From Candidatus Anammoxibacter sp. (GTDB lineage Bacteria > Planctomycetota > Brocadiia > Brocadiales > Anammoxibacteraceae): a stretch of 47,847 bases of DNA. Below the pieces are notes generated by a model. The model searched no databases. It saw only the letters and a list, made by a program, of their open reading frames with translations, and was not told where the DNA came from. Positions 1 to 8,434 of this stretch are shown here, one piece after another (positions within the stretch are counted from its first letter, which is position 1; each line of letters begins with the position of its first letter). The DNA lies in the NCBI GenBank assembly GCA_021777055.1, contig JAIQZO010000007.1, positions 1 to 47,847 of the forward strand, in the 5' to 3' direction. A program made the position numbers and the translations under genes.

Positions 1-135
1 TTACAACAGCCGCTTGAAGTGGTTTGATACCTGCACCTGAATACCGATACCGAAGGGCCGAGTCCTTCATCATCTGTAGAGCTTATGCTCAATTTAGGCA
101 ACAATTGCTGCTTTCGTTTCGCGCCTGCAGCGCAC
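1..135 (-). mobile_element. 5' end of a third group II intron, cut by the window edge
   Basis: Read on the minus strand, the sequence directly after the codon for the last conserved residue (GVPQ) of the reverse transcriptase begins with GTGCG, the 5' consensus of bacterial group II introns, followed by GCTGCAGGCGCGAAACG, which fits the start of domain I. The reverse transcriptase frame is lost exactly at this junction. I infer that another group II intron inserted here; the rest lies beyond position 1. The alternative is a simple deletion that happens to join at GTGCG. The 5' motif is seen; the folding is not checked. Confidence 0.5.
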
Positions 136-765
136 TTGCGGAACACCTCGCTTGCCACCAACCTTGAGTATTAGCTTAAGCAATCGCATAACCTTGTTAT
201 CACAAACTCGCTCGGCTACCTTACGAAGAAGGATGTCATGCCGAACATTATCAAAATAGGCCGTTAGGTCTAAGTCTATGACTCGGGTTTTATTTTTCAC
301 AACCGCTTCCGCCACCAGGGCTACCGCAGCATGAGCTGTACGCTTCGGACGATAACCATACGATCCAGGTTGCAAATCAGATTCAAATATGGGCTCTAAG
401 ATCAGTTTGACCGCACCCTGAACCACTCGATCTCGGATCGAAGGAATACCTAAAACCCTTACTTTATCAAAGTCTTTTGGAACTTCCTTTTTCCGGTTAA
501 TAATGGGTATGTACTCCCCGGAAGTTAGCTCACTTTGGACCTTCTTAAGAAAAGCTTCCAATCCAGTTTTCTCGATCGAATCAAACGTAACACCATTTAT
601 CCCTGGGGCTCCGTTATTATGCCTTGTTTCGGCATAAGCCTCCTTAAGCGTTTCCATCTTACATATATGAGCATATAACCCCCAAAAAAGCCATGCCTTA
701 TCAGACTAAGCCTTCAGATATATCTTTCTTCTCAGATCCTGCAGATTAACGGACGCTTTTATCAT
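136..765 (-). pseudogene. ltrA-like: group II intron reverse transcriptase/maturase, interrupted N-terminal half
   Basis: Encodes the N-terminal half of a group II intron reverse transcriptase, which normally splices its own intron and copies it into DNA. Reading from an ATG at 765 (preceded by GAGGCAGGG, a good ribosome site) gives MIKASVNLQDLRRKIYLKA, then an in-frame TAG at 708-706, then SDKAWLFWGLYAHICKMETL and the RT fingers: NNGAPGINGV, VRVLGIPSIRDRVVQ, GSYGYRPKRTAHAA, and the motif DLDLTAYFDNVRHD. The frame ends just after GGKRGVPQ, where the family continues with GGVISPLLSN. The YADD active site and the maturase domain are therefore missing. The amber codon sits where relatives have a lysine codon, consistent with AAG to TAG. 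The gene cannot make an active enzyme as it stands; an open frame also exists from an internal ATG at 657. Confidence 0.85.
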
Positions 766-1282
766 TTCATCCCTGCCTCACAATATTGTCAAAAGATTAT
801 CAACAGTATGGCTCCTTTGCTCCTCGGGAGTTACTCCGACTCATAGCTAATACGAACCATTCCGCCACCCTTTCGCCTTTCACCTCACTTCCCGCTGTTC
901 ACGGTTATAGAGGCTACCTTACTCCTGCGATTTCTCGCAGGGACGAGGAGGGCTTCTCCAGTTACTCAGCATGCCCTTGTCACCATGCTATCGCTACCAC
1001 CCCGCCAGAGCGTATAATCGTTTTCAATCAAATTTCGATTACACATGCTGCCTTCATCCTACAGTTGCGGACTCGGCCTCTGGGGCTATTCACTTTCGGG
1101 GCCAGCTATGCGTTCACTCTCGTTATGGCCTAGTGACTCATTCACATCCCCAAGGGATTGCTTTGTCGATGGGCTTCAGGTAATTGGTTTACCGCATACC
1201 TGCCATCCAAATTACGGGGTTTCTGACTTTTACCCCGGCAGGTCTATCTCCTGCTGAACATGCCAGTCTTACCTGGACGCAC
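136..1282 (-). mobile_element. group II intron B: 5' ribozyme domains plus broken RT gene
   Basis: On the minus strand GTGCGTCCAGG at 1282 matches the 5' group II consensus. About 517 nt of GC-richer, structured sequence separate it from the RT start at 765, the usual size of domains I to III upstream of an ORF in domain IV. The stretch contains blocks I recognise from bacterial intron leaders, such as GGCGGAATGGTTCGTATTAG and CCCGAGGAGCAAAGGAGCC just ahead of the ORF. Small open frames on the plus strand in this stretch are antisense shadows. The 3' part (rest of the RT, domains V and VI) is not in the window because of the insertion at 135. Confidence 0.7.
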
Positions 1283-2060
1283 TACCGGACATTCAGTTTT
1301 CCCGAATACGGCTTTCCAATTATCTTCTTACAAAGGCTTTCACAGTGCAATCTATGCCTGCTTGGTCTTTTGGTATAGTTCCCACTAAAGATTCTGAACT
1401 TTTTTCCGGAGTTTATAGCATTCACTCAATCACCCGTCCTTTTCTTCTTTAGAAACGTGATAAAGGTATTGCCCCTTCCCTCTTTCAAGGTTGTGTTGTC
1501 CTTGAAATGATAACGGTACTATGAGCAACTCCGACTCCCATACAGACCTAACGAAACTTCTGATTACCTTATATCCGCCAGTCACTACTTATTGTAGTTG
1601 TCTATATGGGTCTCTAGCACTTCTTTATATGGCATCCTCTACGTGTCACCCTTGCTACCCTGGAAGCCCATCTATCGGTTTTGACAGTTATCGTTAAGAT
1701 AGATGTTACAGCCTTCCCTCAGTGACCAAAAAGTCGGCAACTCCAGTACTATTCACGAGGCTACTTGTAGGTTCGCTTACGCTACAACCCGCAGATTTGC
1801 TAGGCCCACTTACTGAGCCTTTGTCAGGGAACTTAATACTTCGGATTACTCCTTGCATCTCCCTCAAGCTACATGGACGAACTGCCGAACTTCCACGATC
1901 GGACTTTAACCGACTAGTCATATAACATATACGGCATACGGTCACCCATTAGGTAGTCCCTTTTCAACCTATAACCGCTGAGATTGCTCTTTACCCTACT
2001 TGAGCTTCTTCTTATATATACAAGTCATTGAATCTGTCGTATTTCGTGCAAGTTTATCAA
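1283..2060 (-). mobile_element. group II intron A: ORF-less remnant with a domain V-like end
   Basis: The minus strand here carries a second, different intron leader: blocks such as GACTAGTCGG and TTAAAGTCCGAT, then TAGTGACTGGCGGATA, GTATGGGAGTCGGAG, GGACAACACAACCTTG and AGAGGGAAGGGGC are familiar from bacterial group II introns of another subgroup. A short decayed RT start follows (LRKKVQNL, then a stop) and the sequence jumps to AAAGCCGTATTCGGG..GAATGTCCGGT at about 1318-1284, which can fold as domain V. Intron B begins directly after it. So intron A has lost nearly all of its ORF and was itself invaded. The 5' boundary near 2060 is approximate, because no intact GTGYG was found. Confidence 0.6.
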
Positions 2061-2535
2061 ACCTGTAAGAAAATCATTTTTTCTTGAGAAAACCTATGTG
2101 CCTTATCCTACCTATATTCGCGGTGCGATTAAAGAGATACCTCTGATAAATTTCCGGACACCGTTGTTCTTTTTTATCTGTGTATATTTACCCAGAATCC
2201 CCAGTTTTATGGGGGGAGCTAATATCATTGTTGATATTTACATGTCTTTCCATAGTGTTGTAGACGCAGTGTTATCTTTTATTATTAACTGTGGTTACGA
2301 TGTTATAAAAGAACTATAAGATTTAGATTGTGTGTTTGGCACTACAATTGCTCCCTCTAAATTAATGTTTAGTGTTCTTTATAATATGTAATAAGTTAGA
2401 AAAGAGTATTAGAAATAAAGAAAAATGATAATAGATATACTATTAATAGATAGAAATCAATGTGGGGGGAGGTGATAAAAGCTTATAATTGTAGTTTTAA
2501 ATTGTATTTTTTTTAAATAAAAAGGGAGAAAAAAA
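2061..2535. other. AT-rich spacer, no convincing gene
   Basis: No protein gene with family features is visible. An open frame at 2098-2319 on the plus strand (73 codons) has no ribosome site and atypical composition. The 3' part is very AT-rich and ends with AAAGGGAG upstream of the next gene; a promoter for that gene probably lies here, but no clear -35/-10 pair stands out. Confidence 0.4.
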
Positions 2536-2994
2536 ATGAAAAGATTTAACTTTTTACTAATTGTTAGCTTTATTACTTTGCTTGTAATTCCTATTTTTGC
2601 CATTTTTGTCAATGCCCAGGATTTCACTACTAAAGCGGATGGCGGTGACGTTGGCTTTATAGATCTGGATATTTCTGCTCCTAAAAAAACATTCTGTGAA
2701 ACGACAGTAACGACAAAAAAACTGATTCGAGAAAACCTTTTAATTGTTGAATGTAAGGCGGGTAATGATAAATTACAGGAATTAAAAGTAAATAGAGAAT
2801 TTATAGGACAACATGTTGATGGTCCTGAAATATTGGTAGCACTTAACGATGATGAAGGACCACTAACCGATTGTGGAGATAAAAAAGGTTGTAATGACAA
2901 GCCTACAACATTGGGAGTGGCCGCGTGCTGGGCAGAGTGCGCAGTGATAGTATTAGAGGATTGTACTTTGGATGATTGCGATTTTGATGATTAA
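2536..2994 (+). CDS. secreted cysteine-rich acidic protein of unknown function
   Basis: A 152-residue protein I do not recognise. Residues 1-28 form a clear Sec signal peptide (positive MKR, hydrophobic core, cleavage near VNAQD). The mature part is acidic and has eight cysteines at about 54, 73, 112, 119, 130, 134, 142 and 147, five of them in the last 35 residues (ACWAEC, EDCTLDDCDFDD). The start is backed by AAGGGAG about 7 bases upstream. A hairpin at 3057-3090 follows, so it is probably transcribed alone. A decayed SPASM-domain fragment lies about 260 bp downstream on the other strand; the eight cysteines could make it a disulfide-rich or metal-binding exported protein, or a substrate of a lost radical SAM enzyme. 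These are guesses; only the signal peptide and cysteine pattern are seen. Confidence 0.75.
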   Translation: MKRFNFLLIVSFITLLVIPIFAIFVNAQDFTTKADGGDVGFIDLDISAPKKTFCETTVTTKKLIRENLLIVECKAGNDKLQELKVNREFIGQHVDGPEILVALNDDEGPLTDCGDKKGCNDKPTTLGVAACWAECAVIVLEDCTLDDCDFDD

Positions 2995-3056
2995 TTCCTC
3001 TATAGCATAAATAAGTGAACTTATCTATTGAACAAAATTCTTAATGAAAAACAACC

Positions 3057-3112
3057 TGGCGGGAAACTATCGTTAGATAGCTTCCCGCCAATCTATACTC
3101 TAATTGTTTTTA
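3057..3112 (+). terminator. rho-independent terminator after the cysteine-rich gene
   Basis: TGGCGGGAA at 3057 pairs with TTCCCGCCA ending at 3090, extended by CTATC/GATAG past one mismatch, with a GTTA loop. A short T-rich stretch follows at 3106-3111. The strong stem 60 bp after the stop codon supports termination, though the T tract is displaced. Confidence 0.6.
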
Positions 3113-3257
3113 TTATATACTTGGGTTTTGAACTATATCTATAGGGTGATAATGTATCTTACGGGAAGTACTGTTTATTTTACCGTCGATTTCGGCTATA
3201 AGCGGACATTGCATTGAATACACCTGACCAAGCAAAAAATATAACTCGTTTGGATAG

Positions 3258-3416
3258 CTATCTACAACCGCAGACAACTAGATCATCAAATAACGGACAG
3301 CCATTCATGCATAGTTTTTGGCTTGGACAACCTGGACACCTATCCGATCTAAAATAGCTTCTAAAAGCTTGCATGTTCTCCGAATTTATCCATATATCCT
3401 CTAATAAATAGGGCAT
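3258..3416 (-). pseudogene. SPASM-domain fragment of a radical SAM peptide maturase
   Basis: A 52-codon minus-strand frame reads LLEDIWINSENMQAFR, then RCPGCPSQKLCMNGCP, ending VVCGCR. A pattern of E-x-IW-x-S followed about 20 residues later by C-x2-C-x5-C-x3-C-P is the C-terminal SPASM iron-sulfur motif of radical SAM enzymes that modify peptides (PqqE/anSME type). The rest of the enzyme is absent: no upstream CxxxCxxC domain is present, and the frame just upstream (DDLECPIY) seems to continue in another register, suggesting a frameshift. I read it as a decayed remnant. It lies between the cysteine-rich exported protein and other peptide-maturation-like genes (5845-7620), which suggests an eroded peptide modification locus. 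Confidence 0.5.
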
Positions 3417-3922
3417 TCAAGGTCATCCATTAGTAGCCCCTTGTCAAATACAAACACCTCCATTGCACAAAAAAACTTTCTATTTTTTGTTTTATTAATC
3501 TTCCAATGATAATAACTTTGATTTAGGTTTTTTTGTAAACTCACCTTGTTGCAATCTCAAATAATGTTATCATTCAATATTTAAAATCTTCAAAACTTTA
3601 ACACATTAACCGCTTCCTTATTTTCGATATTTTAAGTTACGGATTACTATTCCGCACCAGTCACCCATCCGGTTCAAGGCTTACTCTACAAAGTTATCCT
3701 TTCGGATTAACCTCGTTGCCACTGGCAAATACATGACCCAGAAAATCATCGGTCCCATGACTGCGCCCAATTTATTTTTAAATCTTATGGCAGTTACGCA
3801 TACCACAAGGGGAGAGAGCTGGAGATAAAAGAAGAGATTTTGAAAACGATTTTTTGATATATTTGTTATCTTTTTTAACGATCCAATACTTGACAGAGAT
3901 ATTTTAATGGGAGATAATTATA
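3417..3922. other. spacer without an intact gene
   Basis: No intact coding region is seen. A few peptides on the minus strand (for example ALNRMGDWCG near 3690-3650) look like scraps of mobile-element reading frames, but none is long enough to name. Confidence 0.35.
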
Positions 3923-4054
3923 TTGAAAGCTTCTTCGGAAGTAAAAGTTGACGATGCAAGTAATACAATGGAAATATTTGCAACTTTTTTTATAAAAAGG
4001 CAGGAGAATTGGGTGTTTCTACAGACTCATAATTTTCCTATGTCGCCTGGTTAA
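3923..4054 (+). pseudogene. possible C-terminal scrap of a SnoaL/NTF2-like protein
   Basis: A 43-codon frame opening at a TTG with GGGAG upstream ends in TMEIFATFFIKRQENWVFLQTHNFPMSPG-like order, that is, a beta strand, a basic turn, W, a strand and a final HF/P motif. This resembles the last two strands of small SnoaL/NTF2-fold proteins (KWRIVHTHFS-type ends). No N-terminal part is present upstream in any frame, so it is probably a gene remnant. It could also be chance. Confidence 0.25.
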
Positions 4055-4127
4055 TACTTAAAATTAAAAGAGGTGTATAAAAAGTACGTTAGCTAATATC
4101 GAATCTTTATCAAGAGGAGGATGCATC

Positions 4128-4736
4128 ATGACATTTGAATTACCAACTTTACCATATTCGTATGACGCCCTTGAGCCTCATTACGATTCAGAGACCGTAG
4201 AAATACACCATTCCAAACATCATAATACATATACCGAGAAACTCAACGCGGCAGTCGAGGCCGCAAGTATTGAGGGAAAATCAATCGAGGATATCTTGAC
4301 CAGCTTGGACGTAATAGCTGAAGACAAACGCACACCGGTACGTAACCACGGTGGTGGCTACTGGAACCATACCTTCTTTTGGGAATCCATGGCTCCCAAA
4401 ACCGGAGGGGAAGCAAAGGGTGCGCTAGCCGTTGCACTTAAACAGAAATTTGGTTCTTTTGAAGAATTTAAAGATCAATTTTCCAACAAGGCGGCAAACC
4501 ATTTCGGTTCTGGTTGGGCCTGGCTCGTCATCAATGGATCAGGTGACCTTGAGGTAACTGATACTCATGATCAGGTATGCCCTCTTTCATTGGGGCAGAA
4601 GCCGCTTTTGACCATCGATGTATGGGAACACGCTTATTATCTCAAGTTCCGAAATGCTCGTCCAAAGTGGATTGAGTCTTGGTGGAATGTAGTGAATTGG
4701 GACAAGGCCAACGAAAGATATGAAGCAGCTAAATAG
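4128..4736 (+). CDS. sodA: superoxide dismutase, Fe/Mn family, Mn-type residues
   Basis: Converts superoxide to oxygen and hydrogen peroxide in the cytoplasm (no signal peptide). The 202-residue length is normal for the family. Metal ligands are all present: H27 (EIHHSKHH), H81 (NHTFFW), D164 and H168 (DVWEHAYYLKF). The residue four before H81 is glycine (GGGYWNH) and a glutamine (Q149) lies in the later THDQVCPL segment; together these are the arrangement of Mn enzymes rather than Fe enzymes, although metal choice cannot be settled from sequence and the usual QD pair is QV here. A strong AGGAGG-like site (AAGAGGAGGATGCATC) precedes the ATG, and a terminator follows 28 bp after the stop, so it is a monocistronic gene. 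In an anaerobe it would serve oxygen defence. Confidence 0.97.
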   Translation: MTFELPTLPYSYDALEPHYDSETVEIHHSKHHNTYTEKLNAAVEAASIEGKSIEDILTSLDVIAEDKRTPVRNHGGGYWNHTFFWESMAPKTGGEAKGALAVALKQKFGSFEEFKDQFSNKAANHFGSGWAWLVINGSGDLEVTDTHDQVCPLSLGQKPLLTIDVWEHAYYLKFRNARPKWIESWWNVVNWDKANERYEAAK

Positions 4737-4764
4737 GCCTAAGGTCTCTTATATTACGAAAAGC

Positions 4765-4798
4765 CCGATACGAAGATATTGTATCGGTTTTTTTTTTG
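4765..4798 (+). terminator. rho-independent terminator of the superoxide dismutase gene
   Basis: CCGATAC at 4765-4771 and GTATCGG at 4781-4787 form a perfect 7-bp stem directly followed by eleven Ts. Confidence 0.9.
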
Positions 4799-5315
4799 TA
4801 GAGCAAATTGGAATCTATTTATGCTTTGCCATTCGATAACTCTTGCACGCGTGCGAACATGAAGTTTCACGATGTCACACGATTTTGTCGTTTCTATCTC
4901 CCCTAGCCAGTCCCAGACATTTAATGAGTCAAGCTACTCCATGTTCCCTGACAATTGTACCCAATAACTACTTACCATTTTCTTTTCGCAACCTTCGAAG
5001 CATTTATGGACAAACCTAATCTATTGACAAACTCATTAATTCTATACACTAAACTAAGTCATGATTAGGGGTAATTCCCTATTCTTGACAACAAATATCG
5101 AGAATAAGATTACAAGAAGCTAGAATAATTGTCGATAAAAAACAAAATAAAGGTTATAATTCCTGGCTTGTTAGAAGTACAAGAATTTCATATAACAAAC
5201 GCTTCAATCTGGTTCGTGGGAAAAACTTACTAATAGATTAAACCAATCTTAGTTAAGCCAAAACAACAATGTAATAGATGTTAATAACTAAGAATTAAGG
5301 ACTGAATATAAAACA
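4799..5315. other. spacer without a gene
   Basis: No coding signal on either strand. It contains a short palindrome GCACGCGTGC near 4845-4855 and AT-rich sequence upstream of the acetyltransferase gene. No clear promoter pair was identified. Confidence 0.4.
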
Positions 5316-5807
5316 ATGAAGATACGCAAACTCACCTCTGAAAATTATGCCAAGACTTACGCATTATTACGACAAGCATTCCCTGGTAGCACTTTTGAGG
5401 TACAATTAGTTGAAAATTTCCATAATAATGGTAAAGCAGTTCATGAATGGGTGTGTATCCATACCAATAAAATAATCGCATATGTTGCTTTTTCAAATGC
5501 ATATAACGGCACAGATGTTTGTGGTTTGCATCTGGCACCGTTGGCGGTAAAACAGGAGTTTCGAAAGCGGGGAATAGGCGAGGAATTGCTTCGATTTACC
5601 TTGAGACAGGATGTCATAAAATTAAACACTATTTTCGTTTTAGGTGATCCCAGATTTTATCAGAAGTTTGGATTTGAACCTTGTGACACTCCTATTTGTC
5701 CCTTTGATAAAAAAAATGAACATTTCTTAAGTATCCGCAATAATACAGATAGCAAATTCACTGTGGGGTATGAACCGGAGTTTAATCTTTCACATAGACT
5801 TCCATAG
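5316..5807 (+). CDS. GNAT-family N-acetyltransferase (YhbS-like)
   Basis: A 163-residue GNAT-fold protein expected to move an acetyl group from acetyl-CoA to an amine; the substrate cannot be told. The core is typical: N-terminal strand MKIRKLTSENY, beta4 LHLAPLAV at about 72-79 followed by the acetyl-CoA loop QEFRKRGIGEELLR (Q/R-x2-G-x-G/A) and the beta5-alpha4 element IFVLGDPRFYQKFGFEP at about 107-124, characteristic of the YhbS group. Length is standard. The ribosome site is weak (AAGGA about 14 bases away). It is convergent with the next gene; no terminator was seen in the 37-bp gap. Confidence 0.9.
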   Translation: MKIRKLTSENYAKTYALLRQAFPGSTFEVQLVENFHNNGKAVHEWVCIHTNKIIAYVAFSNAYNGTDVCGLHLAPLAVKQEFRKRGIGEELLRFTLRQDVIKLNTIFVLGDPRFYQKFGFEPCDTPICPFDKKNEHFLSIRNNTDSKFTVGYEPEFNLSHRLP

Positions 5808-5844
5808 TAAGGTCACTGTTACATCCACAGACACTCTGCTAGTA

Positions 5845-6318
5845 TTATGGAAAAGAATAGGTCACCTTATAGGTTTTGGTTTCTACAGCATTTTTTTCCA
5901 AGAAAATGGATCCATTGTAAAGGAGCCATGCATGTCCTATAAGCCGATTTCTTTCCATCGTAGTAGTTGGTTTATCATTATATTTTACCCCAAAGCATAT
6001 ATGAACATCAATTCCACGTTTTCGCAAATAGTAATAAAGCACTAAAGAACGTTTGAGGCAGGTATTTTCCTTGTATCGCCAGAATTTGCGATTAAGGATA
6101 AAGTCTATAAATTTAACGATCTTATCTGTTGTTTCCTTTAAGTTTCTGTTTTTCTGATATTTTCTACTATTTCTTGGAGTAAACTTTTTAATAAGTTCAG
6201 GAATAGATAAAAATCTAAACATAATTGGCAATAAGGTGATTATCAAAAGTATTTGAAGAAACAGGTAGACATCACCAAATGAATGAAACTCTGATCGAAA
6301 TTTTCGGATCATTATCAT
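5845..6318 (-). CDS. transglutaminase-like protease, lasso peptide B2 family
   Basis: Members of this family (PF13471, microcin J25 McjB C-terminal type) are cysteine proteases that cut leader peptides from ribosomally made peptides. Here 157 residues include a hydrophobic segment at about 17-37, then the core ENTCLKRSLVLYYYLRKRGI with the presumed catalytic Cys87, FGVKYN at 109-114, and GHAWLLYNG with His129. The third catalytic acid is not obvious in the tail. A hydrophobic N-terminus and this core are usual for B2 proteins. The upstream HPr-kinase-like gene is on the same strand about 320 bp away. No lasso cyclase (asparagine synthetase-like) or PqqD gene is visible, so the product is unknown. 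The start is uncertain because no good ribosome site precedes the ATG at 6318 or its second ATG. Confidence 0.8.
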   Translation of the reverse strand: MIMIRKFRSEFHSFGDVYLFLQILLIITLLPIMFRFLSIPELIKKFTPRNSRKYQKNRNLKETTDKIVKFIDFILNRKFWRYKENTCLKRSLVLYYYLRKRGIDVHICFGVKYNDKPTTTMERNRLIGHAWLLYNGSIFLEKNAVETKTYKVTYSFP

Positions 6319-6334
6319 ATGCTAACATTGAATG

Positions 6335-6410
6335 CATAAAATGCATAAAATGCGCTAAAATGCCTAAAATTATAGAATTTTATTATTAATAAAAAACATG
6401 GCTATTAACT
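6335..6410. repeat. dispersed AT-rich repeat (ATGCATAAAATG family)
   Basis: Short units of the form ATGCATAAA / TGCGCTAAA / TGCCTAAA are followed by TTATAGAATTTTATTATT and AAAAAACATGGCTATTAAC. The same order is found at 47492-47570 and a shorter version at 8435-8475. It is non-coding and lies between the two peptide-maturation-like genes. The rest of 6319-6642 holds no gene. Confidence 0.75.
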
Positions 6411-6642
6411 TTGAGAGCTTTTTTACCAGATGATGTTCTAAAATATTCATAAATGTGAAATATTGTTGCACTGCAAAAGGCTAACCAGACAATGCAGAGT
6501 TTAGGTAGATTCAGACTGGTTTCAAAGAAAATGGTTTTGTTTAAAAGCAAAAGTCTCTCATTGGACGACTGATGTTAGCCCATAGCGACAGCTATGGAAA
6601 CTAGTTATAAAATTAATCGCTCTATTTATATTAATATACTAA

Positions 6643-7620
6643 TTAAATAGCAGACAAGAGAATCTTTGCTATGGTTCGCGGCTCTTTATATATATCTTGG
6701 CCCGCAAGGAGTTTGTAACTTGAAGTTTGTCCCATAAGTTTTTTAAGGATTTTAAATTGCTTTATTGTACCTTCTTTATCAATCATTATCCCACCGCTGT
6801 TCATAGCAATAAGAACCAACGCTTCAGTACTGTCAATTGATATAAGCTGGCTATTGTCATCAGGAACTATAGTTGAAAATATCAATGTTTTGGGAACACA
6901 CGATGACACAAAGCTATCAGGATATATATCGTTAATATTTAGAAATTTTTTTTGTCCATTTAACGATAACTTATCCGTAGTAAGATTAAACTCTTCATAA
7001 CTATTGGCGAGATCAGGATCAATTGAAAACCCTGTTGTAAATGCCAGGGCCTCAATCATTCTATGGTTATCTTGCAATAGAGTAATATCATCAGCAAGAT
7101 ACTTCCACCCAGCTCTTATCAAGCCAATGGCCGCCGTTGATTTACCGCTGCCAGAATCTCCAAGAATTATGGTACCATCATTTTCATTTACAAGGGTATT
7201 TCCATGGATTGCATATAATGCATTGTTACGAAAGAGCCAGATAAGTGCCAGCATAAAGAACTCTTGCTGTGATTTGAATGGCGCTTCCCAGAAGAGAGGA
7301 TCTATATAACCAATACCGGTGTTATCTTTCAGGTTTATTTTAAAAATAGAATTCCCTCTTATAAGGTAACAAATATCTCGGTCTTTTAAAACGCGTAACG
7401 TTGTGGAAGAAAAAAGCTCTTGAGCTATGGTTGGCACTTTGATATGGTTATCACCACTTCTAAGTTGCAAACTGATGCTTTTAGTATTGGCGGATAAACG
7501 ATTTTTAGATAAGCAGAAATAGTCCCTAATAACGGAAGTTACTTTTTTATTCAACCAACTATCTTTGCTCTCTATATGCAAGGCAATATCTAGTATGGAA
7601 TAGGAGTTTACAATACTCAT
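6643..7620 (-). CDS. HPr kinase-like P-loop protein, peptide-maturation type
   Basis: A 325-residue protein with the C-terminal P-loop domain of HPr kinase/phosphorylase: IHGNTLV at about 139-144, Walker A GDSGSGKST at 154-162, and YLADDITLL at 174-182, the segment holding the acidic residues. It lacks the true HprK N-terminal domain and the HPr-specific loop, and stand-alone forms like this are known next to lasso-peptide genes, where some phosphorylate the peptide tail. It lies upstream of the B2-like protease on the same strand, supporting a shared peptide-processing role. No HPr/PTS gene is visible. It may act on a peptide or have an unrelated sensing role. No strong ribosome site precedes the ATG. 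Confidence 0.8.
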   Translation of the reverse strand: MSIVNSYSILDIALHIESKDSWLNKKVTSVIRDYFCLSKNRLSANTKSISLQLRSGDNHIKVPTIAQELFSSTTLRVLKDRDICYLIRGNSIFKINLKDNTGIGYIDPLFWEAPFKSQQEFFMLALIWLFRNNALYAIHGNTLVNENDGTIILGDSGSGKSTAAIGLIRAGWKYLADDITLLQDNHRMIEALAFTTGFSIDPDLANSYEEFNLTTDKLSLNGQKKFLNINDIYPDSFVSSCVPKTLIFSTIVPDDNSQLISIDSTEALVLIAMNSGGIMIDKEGTIKQFKILKKLMGQTSSYKLLAGQDIYKEPRTIAKILLSAI

Positions 7621-7999
7621 TTTTATTCAAATTTTATATTTTAACTAATGAACAGTGCTGTCTGGTTACCTATTTGCTTCACAAATAGGCGTACTAACTT
7701 GATAGTATAGGAATTTTCATTTCGGGCCGAATACGTTATTTTGTTAGTGCTTAGGTGTAACTGCTGTGTATGCGATGCGTTATGTTTGTTGTGGCAGTTG
7801 ATTCAAATCTCCAGATTTGAATCACATCTGACTTTAATGCAACTCTGTTGCGAGTAAAAGAGATTAATGTTTACAGACAATTGGTTGTGTCCAAAATGCA
7901 AAACCATACAGAGTATTGTTGATGTCAGATTAGTTCAAGTCAGAGACTTGAACTAACAACGAAAGTATTCAAAGTTAATCTATGGTAAAAAGTCCGCCG
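7621..7999. repeat. hairpin repeats in a gene-free stretch
   Basis: No gene is seen. It contains perfect small stem-loops: GATTCAAATC/GATTTGAATC at 7800-7823, GCAAC/GTTGC at 7839-7851 and GTTCAAGTC/GACTTGAAC at 7933-7953 (loop AGA). At 7695-7735 a copy of the TAGTATAGGAATTTTCAT motif is preceded by CTATTTGCTTCACAAATAG, which recurs at about 47455-47485. Confidence 0.6.
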
Positions 8000-8360
8000 A
8001 AGGCGCTAATTTAATAGTATAGGAATTTTCATGTTGGGCTGAATAGGTTTTTTTTTGAGCGAAGATGTAACTATTGTATTTGTTATGAGTTAAAATGTAG
8101 TGTGGGTTTCGCTATTGCTTTACCTATCCTACATTAATATAAAGATTTAAAGATATGCAGAATACCCCAACGGGGTTATACATACCAGCCCAGGGCCGCG
8201 CCCTGGGTTAACGATAACCATTAAATCGCACCCTGAATGGGTGCAACATGTTTTTCAGATTCATAGCCAATGTATGTTACGCCCTTACAGGGCTAAATTT
8301 TTTCTGTATTTTTGTCCCAGGGCGTTACCCTGGGCTAGTATATTCGCCCCCTTCAGGGTC
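8000..8360 (+). repeat. hairpin-rich repeat element, inverted copy of 24574-25008
   Basis: From AATTTAATAGTATAGG at about 8009 through GGGCTGAATA, GTATTTGTTATGAGTTAAAATGTAG and a run of palindromes (ACCCCAACGGGGT, CCCAGGGC-CGC-GCCCTGGG at 8189-8207, GCACCCTGAATGGGTGC, GCCCTTACAGGGC, GTCCCAGGGCG..CCCTGGGC) to CTTCAGGGTC at 8360. The same order occurs in reverse complement at 24574-25008. It does not code for a protein. The two copies bracket the 8510-24420 genes. Confidence 0.85.
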
Positions 8361-8434
8361 AAGATCTATCATCTTAATCGTAATCTCTGTTGATTGAAAT
8401 TAAGATTAAGATGATGAACTTGGTATTAACCTGA

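Noticed and set aside
786..1378. Four overlapping open frames on the plus strand at the left end
   Set aside because: They are antisense to the 5' ribozyme part of a group II intron; no family features or ribosome sites, and the minus-strand RNA explains the sequence.
1706..1945. Open frames on both strands in the intron A region
   Set aside because: The same stretch matches a bacterial group II intron leader on the minus strand; short frames there are by-products of structured RNA.
2098..2319. 73-codon plus-strand frame
   Set aside because: No ribosome site, odd composition, no recognisable motif.
5770..6045. 91-codon plus-strand frame overlapping the B2-like gene
   Set aside because: It is antisense to a gene with clear catalytic motifs; no family features.
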